Of a DNA stretch of 64,000 nucleotides, positions 58,491 to 64,000 are shown piece after piece. This DNA comes from Erythrobacter sp. JK5 (GTDB taxonomy: Bacteria > Pseudomonadota > Alphaproteobacteria > Sphingomonadales > Sphingomonadaceae), in NCBI RefSeq assembly GCF_018205975.1, contig NZ_CP073577.1, positions 930,001 to 994,000 on the forward strand, in the 5' to 3' direction. Both the position numbers and the translations under genes were made by a program. The notes under the pieces were generated by a model, which made no database searches, was not told the DNA's origin, and saw only the letters and a list, made by a program, of their open reading frames with translations. The stretch's first letter is position 1, and every line of letters begins with the position of its first letter.

Positions 58491-59902
58491 TTAGATGTGC
58501 AGCGCGCGTCCGTAGGCTTCGAGGACACTCTCGTGCATCATTTCCGACAGCGTCGGGTGCGGGAACACGGTCTGCATCAATTCCGCCTCGGTCGTCTCGA
58601 GCACCTTGCCCACGGTATACCCCTGGATCAGCTCGGTCACTTCCGCGCCGATCATGTGCGCGCCGAGCAGCTCGCCGGTTCTGGCGTCGAACACGGTCTT
58701 GATCATCCCTCGGCCTCGCCCAGCGCAATCGCCTTGCCGTTGCCGATGAATGGGAAGTTGCCAACCCTGATATCCTTGCCCGCGTCCTTCGCCGCCGCCT
58801 CGGTCATGCCAACGCTTGCCACCTGCGGGTGACAATAGGTGCAGCCGGGAATGGCGCTGCGATCGAGCGGGTGCGGGTGCACATCCTTGTTGCCCAGCTC
58901 TTGCGCGATAGCCTCGGCACAGGTCACGCCTTCATGGCTCGCCTTGTGCGCCAGCCACGGACCGGGCGTGCAATCGCCGATCGCCCACAGCCCCTTGGTC
59001 TTGGTGCGACCATAGGGATCGATCTGGATGAACCCGCGATCCAACTCGGTGAGCTTGTCGATTCCGATGCTCTCGGTATTGGGCACGATCCCGATCGCGA
59101 CGATCACGTGGCTGAACTCGGTCGTTTCGACTTTGCCCGCCTTGTCCTTGATCTTGGCAGTCACACCCTTGGGCCCAACCTTCAGATCCTCGACGCCCGC
59201 GCCGGTCATTACGCCGATGCCCTGCTTCTTGAGCGACTTTTCGAGGAAGGCCGAGATGTCATGGTCTTCGACCGGAACGATCCGGTCGAGCATTTCGACA
59301 ACGGTCACATCGACGCCCATGTCGTTGTAGAAGCTGGCGAACTCGATCCCGATGGCACCCGATCCGATCACCAGCAGCTTGCCCGGCATTTCGGGCGGTG
59401 TCATTGCGTGGCGATAGGTCCACACGCGCTTGCCATCCGCCGGGGCAAACGGCAGATCGCGCGCCCGCGCTCCGGTCGCTACGATCACGTGCTTGGCGCT
59501 GAGCTTCTCTTCGCCCTTGTCCCCTTTGACGCTCAGCGAGGTCGCACCGGTCAGCGTGCCCTCACCCATGTGAACCGTGATCTTGTTCTTCTTCATCAGG
59601 TGCGCGATGCCCTGACTGAGCTGTTTGGCCACGCCGCGACTGCGCTTCACGATCGCGTCAAGGTCCGCCTCGATCCCCTTAGCGACGAGGCCGTACTCCC
59701 CGGCGTGCTGCATGTAGTGATAAATCTCCGCCGAGCGCAGCATCGCCTTGGTCGGAATGCAGCCCCAGTTGAGACAGATGCCGCCGAGGTTCTCGCGTTC
59801 CACGATCGCGGTCTTGAGCCCAAGCTGCGCGCAGCGGATTGCGGCGACGTAGCCGCCGGGTCCGGAACCGAGAACGACGACGTCGTAGGAAGTGTCAGCC
59901 AT
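58491..59902 (-). CDS. lpdA: Dihydrolipoyl dehydrogenase (E3), split by one missing base
   Basis: About 470 residues if repaired. FAD-binding VVLGSGPGGYVAAIRCAQLG, redox-active Cys pair in GGICLNWGCIPTK, NAD-binding VIGSGAIGIEFASFY and the C-terminal dimer motif HPTLSEMMHE. The frame breaks at the three-C plus-strand run 58707-58709, where one extra C gives ALGEAEGMIKTVFDARTGELLGA. Reoxidises the E2 lipoamide. With pdhC it makes the second PDH locus. Confidence 0.94.
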
Positions 59903-60004
59903 GAAGGTTTTCCTTGGGGAGGATTGTCGGAAGAGGTGCAGGTGAAAGGGTCGCGTGCCGGCCTGGATTAGGAGTGCAACAAGACGCGCAGCAGGACATC
60001 GGAC

Positions 60005-60394
60005 CTACCCCGCCAGAAACTCGACGAAATATTTGTGGACCCAGCCATAGCGGCATGGCCCGCGGTAGGCGCCGACGAAAGCCGAAGGGCTGCCTGCGCC
60101 GCAATCCTGCAGCGTGTCGCCTGCCTTCTGGTATACGACCCCATACCAGTCGCCCGATTCGTCGCAGAGAAACAGTCGGTTGCCGTTCTCCACCCGATCC
60201 TTTTCGCGCGAACTGATTGCCGGGGCGATGTGGACTCCCAGAAGGCTATCGCCTTCAGTATCGAGCCCATAGACTTGGCCCACTGCCCCGCACGCGTCCA
60301 GCTCAGATCCATTGCGACCCACCATTACTAGCCGCTCACCGGTCTCGATCTCGGCGCTCGCGAGCGCCAGCGGCAGAACCGCAACAGCTATCAT
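60005..60394 (-). CDS. Small secreted SH3-like hypothetical protein
   Basis: 129 residues. Short N-terminal hydrophobic signal ([14 protein letters not shown]), then a Gly- and Trp-rich body with [12 protein letters not shown] and [16 protein letters not shown], which I read as a possible SH3-like fold. Four or more cysteines may form disulfides. Its ATG overlaps the pdhC stop (ATGA), suggesting joint expression. Function unknown. Confidence 0.7.
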   Translation of the reverse strand: MIAVAVLPLALASAEIETGERLVMVGRNGSELDACGAVGQVYGLDTEGDSLLGVHIAPAISSREKDRVENGNRLFLCDESGDWYGVVYQKAGDTLQDCGAGSPSAFVGAYRGPCRYGWVHKYFVEFLAG

Positions 60395-61797
60395 ACTACC
60401 AGCCCCATCGGGTTCTCGATCAGGCTGCGGAACTGGTCGAGCAGCTTGGCGCCGTCCACCCCGTCGATCGCGCGGTGATCGAAGCTGCCGGTTGCGCTCA
60501 TCACCGTCGCGACCTGCAGTGCGCCGTCCACGACGTAGGGGCGCTGTTCCCCTGCTCCGACCGCGAGGATCATCCCCTGCGGCGGGTTGATGACCGCGTC
60601 GAACTGCTTGGTGCCGAACATCCCGAGATTGGACAGCGAGGCGGTGCCGCCCTGGTATTCGTGCGGCTGGAGCTTTCCGTCGCGGGCCTTGCCCGCAAGC
60701 TCTTTCATCTCGGTCGAGATTTCGGCCAGCCCCTTGCGCCCGGCATCGCGGATCACCGGAGTGATAAGGCCCGAAGGCGCAGCCACGGCGACCGAGATAT
60801 CCTGCCGCGAATACTGGTGCATCACATCGCCCTGGAAACTGACATTACACTGAGGTTCTCTCTGCAATGCACGCGCCAGTGCCTTGATAATCAAGTCATT
60901 CACCGAAAGCTTGACGCCATCGGCTTCGAGCGAGGCGTTCAGCTCTTGGCGCAGCTTGAGCAACGGATCGAGCCGCACGTCCACCGTCAGGTAGATATGC
61001 GGGATCTGCTGTTTCGCTTCGGTCAGACGTCGCGCGATGACCTTGCGAACGTTGTTGAGTTTCACCTCCTCGAACGGCGCGCCGCCGTCTTCGACCGCCA
61101 TCGAGGGCGCGGGCGCAGGGGTCGAAGCCGGGACGGCGGCCGCGGCGGAGGCTGCGGGGGTTGGCTTGTAGCCCTCGACATCGGCCTTGACGATCCGCCC
61201 GTTGGGCCCGCTGCCGCTCACTTGCGCAAGATCAATCCCCTGCTGTTCGGCGATACGTTTGGCGAGCGGCGATGCCACGATGCGATCGCCCGAGGCGGAA
61301 CCGGCAGGAGCAGGAGTTGGCGCAGGTGCTGCTGACGGAGCGGCGCTGCTGCCGCCTGAATCGCTCATTGCCGCTTCGACATCGCCCTTGGTAATCTTGC
61401 CATTCGGTCCCGTGCCTTCGAGCGACGCGAGGTCGATCCCCTCGGCTTCGGCAAGTTTCCTCGCGGTCGGGGTTGCAGCCGGGCCCTCGCCCGGCGGCTC
61501 AGAGGGTGCTGGCGCACTTTCGCCGCTCGGCGCGCTCACATCGCCGATATCCTCGCCGTCCTCTGCGAGCATCGCGATGACGGTGCCCACCGAGACATTC
61601 TCGCTGCCTTCATCGACCATGATCGCCGCAAGGGTTCCCTCGTCGACCGCTTCGAACTCCATCGTCGCCTTGTCGGTCTCGATCTCCGCCATGATATCGC
61701 CCGAGCGGATTTCGTCGCCGACCTTGACCAGCCACTTGGCCAGCGTGCCTTCCTCCATCGTGGGGGAAAGCGCAGGCATCTTAAGTTCGATTGGCAT
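60391..61797 (-). CDS. pdhC: Pyruvate dehydrogenase E2, dihydrolipoamide acetyltransferase
   Basis: 468 residues. Lipoyl domain (about 1-78, lipoyl Lys in ETDKATMEF), Ala/Pro linker, two peripheral-subunit-binding domains in tandem (about 107-143 with [14 protein letters not shown], and about 172-208 with [14 protein letters not shown]), then the catalytic domain (about 230-468) with the active-site His in [16 protein letters not shown]. Two binding domains are unusual; one is typical. E2 core of the complex that uses pdhAB. Confidence 0.94.
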   Translation of the reverse strand: MPIELKMPALSPTMEEGTLAKWLVKVGDEIRSGDIMAEIETDKATMEFEAVDEGTLAAIMVDEGSENVSVGTVIAMLAEDGEDIGDVSAPSGESAPAPSEPPGEGPAATPTARKLAEAEGIDLASLEGTGPNGKITKGDVEAAMSDSGGSSAAPSAAPAPTPAPAGSASGDRIVASPLAKRIAEQQGIDLAQVSGSGPNGRIVKADVEGYKPTPAASAAAAVPASTPAPAPSMAVEDGGAPFEEVKLNNVRKVIARRLTEAKQQIPHIYLTVDVRLDPLLKLRQELNASLEADGVKLSVNDLIIKALARALQREPQCNVSFQGDVMHQYSRQDISVAVAAPSGLITPVIRDAGRKGLAEISTEMKELAGKARDGKLQPHEYQGGTASLSNLGMFGTKQFDAVINPPQGMILAVGAGEQRPYVVDGALQVATVMSATGSFDHRAIDGVDGAKLLDQFRSLIENPMGLVV

Positions 61798-61916
61798 GGC
61801 GCGTAGAGACTCCCTTCACCGTCGCTCGCTTGCGGTGTGGCGAATTCAGCCTGTGCGGGCAAGGCCTTGCTGCATCGCAAATTGACTTGACGGCATTTAG
61901 CCACGAGAAGCGCGCG

Positions 61917-62369
61917 ATGCGCACATTCCTTGTGGTGATGGACGAAAGCGAAGAGGCGCGGGCTGCGCTGCGCTATTCTGCACGCCGCGCGGTGGCCGTC
62001 GAAGGCGCGGTCCATATCCTCGCGCTCGTGCCCCAGCAGAATGTCAGCGCGTTCGGCGCGGTCCAGGCGACGATCGAAGAGGAAGCCCGCGACCGGGCGG
62101 AAATGATCGCCCACGGTGTCGCCGGTAATCTCCTCGCCGAAAGCGGGATCATGCCGACGATCTCGGTCAAGATCGGCAACAGCCAGAAGATCGTGGCCGA
62201 ATTCCTGACCGGTCATCCCGAGGTCGCCGCGCTGGTGCTCGGCGCGGCGAAGAGCAACAGCCCCGGACCGCTGGTCACGCACTTTTCCGCCATTGCCGGG
62301 ACGCTGCCTTGCCCGCTCTACGTGATCCCGGCCGATTACGACGAGAAGCGCAGCGACCACATGGCGTGA
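61917..62369 (+). CDS. Universal stress protein (UspA family)
   Basis: 150 residues. Opens RTFLVVMDESEEARAALRYSARRAV and ends LVLGAAKSNSPGPLVTHFSA...CPLYVIP, the two typical strands of the USP fold. The nucleotide-binding G-2x-G-9x-G(S/T) is degenerate (GAAKSNSPGPLVTHFS), so ATP binding is uncertain. Divergent from pdhC. Confidence 0.87.
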   Translation: MRTFLVVMDESEEARAALRYSARRAVAVEGAVHILALVPQQNVSAFGAVQATIEEEARDRAEMIAHGVAGNLLAESGIMPTISVKIGNSQKIVAEFLTGHPEVAALVLGAAKSNSPGPLVTHFSAIAGTLPCPLYVIPADYDEKRSDHMA

Positions 62370-62388
62370 GGGGCAAATCGACGCGAAA

Positions 62389-62904
62389 TCAGGTGAGCGT
62401 TCCGCGCACCGGGTAATCGTTTTCGAGAATGTGATCGATCCCTTCGAGCAACTGATCGAGCGGTGGTCTTGTGAATGGCGCGTTCTGAACGCAGGCGAAA
62501 TGCAGCGCTCCATCGGGCCGCACCAGGAACAGGCCCGGCTCGGAAAAGACGTCCGGCTCTTCACTGTCCGGGCGTTTCTGCGATAGGTACAGACCCCATT
62601 CGCGCGCGCTGCTCTCGCTGAGATTGTATACCAGCGGCACGTCGCCCGTATCCCATTCCTCGTGGACGACGGTGGCGCGTTCCTTGTTGTCCATCGAGAT
62701 CGCAAACACGTTGATCCCGCGTTCGGTGAACGCGTCGAGCCTGTTCGACAGTTCCTTCAGATAGCCGCGGCAAATGGGGCAGTGCTTGCCGCGGTAGAAT
62801 ACCAGCAGGTTGAAGTTCTCGGGGCTTTGCTTGTCGAGCGTGAAATGCGCGCCAATCGTCAATGGCCCTTCCAGCTTGGGGACTTTTTCATCGGGTTTCA
62901 ACAT
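62389..62904 (-). CDS. Peroxiredoxin-like thioredoxin-fold protein
   Basis: 171 residues. LVFYRGKHCPICRGYLKELSNRLD has a CPIC motif at the N-terminus of a helix, as in redoxin/AhpC-TSA-like proteins, and AISMDNKERATVVHEEW follows. Reduces peroxides or disulfides. The ATG has AAGGAG 8 bases upstream. Convergent with the UspA gene. Confidence 0.87.
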   Translation of the reverse strand: MLKPDEKVPKLEGPLTIGAHFTLDKQSPENFNLLVFYRGKHCPICRGYLKELSNRLDAFTERGINVFAISMDNKERATVVHEEWDTGDVPLVYNLSESSAREWGLYLSQKRPDSEEPDVFSEPGLFLVRPDGALHFACVQNAPFTRPPLDQLLEGIDHILENDYPVRGTLT

Positions 62905-62965
62905 CGCGTTCTCCTTTGCCGATTCAATGGCTCGGAGGGTGCGATGTTCCGATCGACGTCGAATG

Positions 62966-64000
62966 TCAGCGCCGCTTGCGCCCTTGGTGGCGGATATTTC
63001 CGGGCCGCCCGCGCTTGCCGGTCGCATGCTTGCCGGCCTTGCCGGGATTGCCCCGACGGGGCGGAGGGCGGTTGCCGCGCGGTTCGATCGGCTGCCCGTC
63101 GGCATCGAGCGGGACGAACTTGAGCGCACCGGTCAGCGGGTTCGCTTCGCCCAGCTGCAATTTCAAGCGGTCGCCGGAAGCGTAGCGCTTGCCCGTGTCC
63201 TCGCCGATCAGGGCCTGCGCGGCTTCGTCGTAGCGGAAGTGTTCGGCACCCAGCGTCGAAACCGGCACCAGCCCGTCTCCGCCCAGCCCGACGATCGTTG
63301 CGAAGAATCCGAAGCCCTGCACGCCGGTGATCCGGGTATCGAACGTCTCGCCCACCCGGCCCGAAAGCCAGGCGGCGACGTAGCGATCGATCGTGTCGCG
63401 CTCGGCCTCCATCGCGCGCCGCTCGGTCTGGCTGATTGCGTCGGACACCTGCTGCAAAGAGGCACGGTCGACATCCGAAAGTCCGGTCGTCGGAGGGAGC
63501 GCGCCTGCGGGTTTCGGCTGTTCGAGCCCGTAGGCCTCGACCAGCGCCCGGTGCACCAGGAGATCGGCATAGCGGCGGATCGGCGAGGTGAAGTGCGCGT
63601 AGGAGCCGAGCGCGAGGCCGAAATGGCCGGCATTGGCGGGCCCGTAATAGGCCTGCATTTGGCTGCGCAGCACTGCTTCCATGATCAACGCCTTCTCGGA
63701 TTCGTCCGAGACGTCCTTGAGCATGCGGTTGAACAGGCTGGGCGTGACGACCTGCCCCAGCGCCAGCTTGCGATCCATCGTCTGGAGATATTCGCGCAGC
63801 GCAATCAGCTTCTCGCGGCTCGGCGGCTCATGGATGCGATAGACCACCGGCGCGGTCTTGGCTTCGAGCGCCTTGGCCGCCGCGACGTTAGCGGCGATCA
63901 TGAAATCCTCGACCACGCGGTGCGCATCAAGCCGTTCGCGGATCGCGATCTCGGCAATCCTCCCCTGCTCGTCGAGCACCACACGACGCTCGGGGAGCTC
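62966..64000 (-). CDS. rnr: Ribonuclease R (partial, N-terminus outside window)
   Basis: About 345 C-terminal codons. RNB-domain elements: RERLDAHRVVEDFMIAANVAAAKAL, the RNB hallmark SYAHFTSPIRRYADLLVHR, an S1 domain (GETFDTRITGVQGFGFFATIVGLGGDGLVPVSTL) and a basic Arg/Gly/Lys-rich tail. 3' to 5' exoribonuclease for structured RNA. The gene enters from beyond 64000. Confidence 0.95.
   Translation of the reverse strand, partial: ELPERRVVLDEQGRIAEIAIRERLDAHRVVEDFMIAANVAAAKALEAKTAPVVYRIHEPPSREKLIALREYLQTMDRKLALGQVVTPSLFNRMLKDVSDESEKALIMEAVLRSQMQAYYGPANAGHFGLALGSYAHFTSPIRRYADLLVHRALVEAYGLEQPKPAGALPPTTGLSDVDRASLQQVSDAISQTERRAMEAERDTIDRYVAAWLSGRVGETFDTRITGVQGFGFFATIVGLGGDGLVPVSTLGAEHFRYDEAAQALIGEDTGKRYASGDRLKLQLGEANPLTGALKFVPLDADGQPIEPRGNRPPPRRGNPGKAGKHATGKRGRPGNIRHQGRKRR

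Noticed and set aside
50386..59902. Programmed ribosomal frameshifting in tmk, the lytic transglycosylase and lpdA
   Set aside because: No slippery heptamer with a downstream structure is evident, all sites lie in G/C runs, and the required correction is always the same type (one added base).

Overview
This is a GC-rich chromosomal segment of an alphaproteobacterium, most likely order Sphingomonadales and probably an Erythrobacter-like genus. The main pointers are a fused ispDF, a tandem two-domain Hfq next to the ntrB-ntrC-ntrY-ntrX-hfq-hflX run, a ftsB-pdhA-pdhB order in which E1-beta carries its own lipoyl domain, several small families typical of that order, and a haloalkane dehalogenase of the kind found in marine members. 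The genus is inferred from gene content and order; no 16S gene is present. I see no prophage, insertion sequence, plasmid module or CRISPR array. The window looks like ordinary backbone DNA with a few accessory operons.

Layout. 1-5 kb: ppiD-trpE-phosphodiester glycosidase-trpG on the minus strand, with trpG cut by the window edge. 5-11 kb: tpiA, secG, pyrG, an unexplained structured intergenic transcript candidate, a small heat-shock gene with an RpoH-like promoter and a ROSE-like RNA thermometer, glutaredoxin, a nitrilase-family hydrolase, a DUF1178 gene and tRNA-Arg(CCU). 11-14 kb: MFS transporter, haloalkane dehalogenase and a mechanosensitive channel. 14-17 kb: ftsB, pdhA, pdhB. 17-21 kb: three Tad pilus-type genes. 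21-25 kb: squalene/phytoene synthase-like, EF-hand, trmFO, YhhN and TauD genes. 25-34 kb: gyrA, a repeat-containing exported protein, a NYN-domain protein, carbonic anhydrase with SbtB and SbtA, then lipA-coq10 and cinA. 34-47 kb: an exported hypothetical, ispDF, dusB, the ntr regulatory run, hfq, hflX, mazG and a small membrane protein. 47-55 kb: PhnP-like hydrolase, tatD, metG, holB, tmk, dacC, a lytic transglycosylase, a sulfotransferase-like gene, a class IV aminotransferase and tRNA-Ser(UGA). 55-64 kb: a GGDEF-EAL protein, lpdA, a small secreted protein, pdhC, a universal stress protein, a peroxiredoxin and the 3' part of rnr.

How the genes work together. The two PDH loci (pdhAB and pdhC-lpdA) together encode a full pyruvate dehydrogenase complex, and lipA supplies its lipoyl cofactor. 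SbtA, SbtB and a beta-carbonic anhydrase form an inorganic-carbon uptake operon in what looks like a heterotroph. The NtrBC and NtrYX two-component pairs adjoin hfq and hflX, which makes a block devoted to global and post-transcriptional control. Many genes overlap by 1-4 bases (ATGA, GTGA or TGATG junctions), implying tight operons.

Data quality. Five loci (gyrA, tmk, lpdA, the lytic transglycosylase and tRNA-Arg), and possibly a sixth (the squalene/phytoene synthase-like gene), read correctly only if one base is added to a short G/C run. I take these as homopolymer-contraction errors rather than real pseudogenes. The features most worth follow-up are the ROSE-like thermometer, the 8.1-8.4 kb transcript candidate, the tandem Hfq and the SbtA-SbtB-carbonic anhydrase operon.
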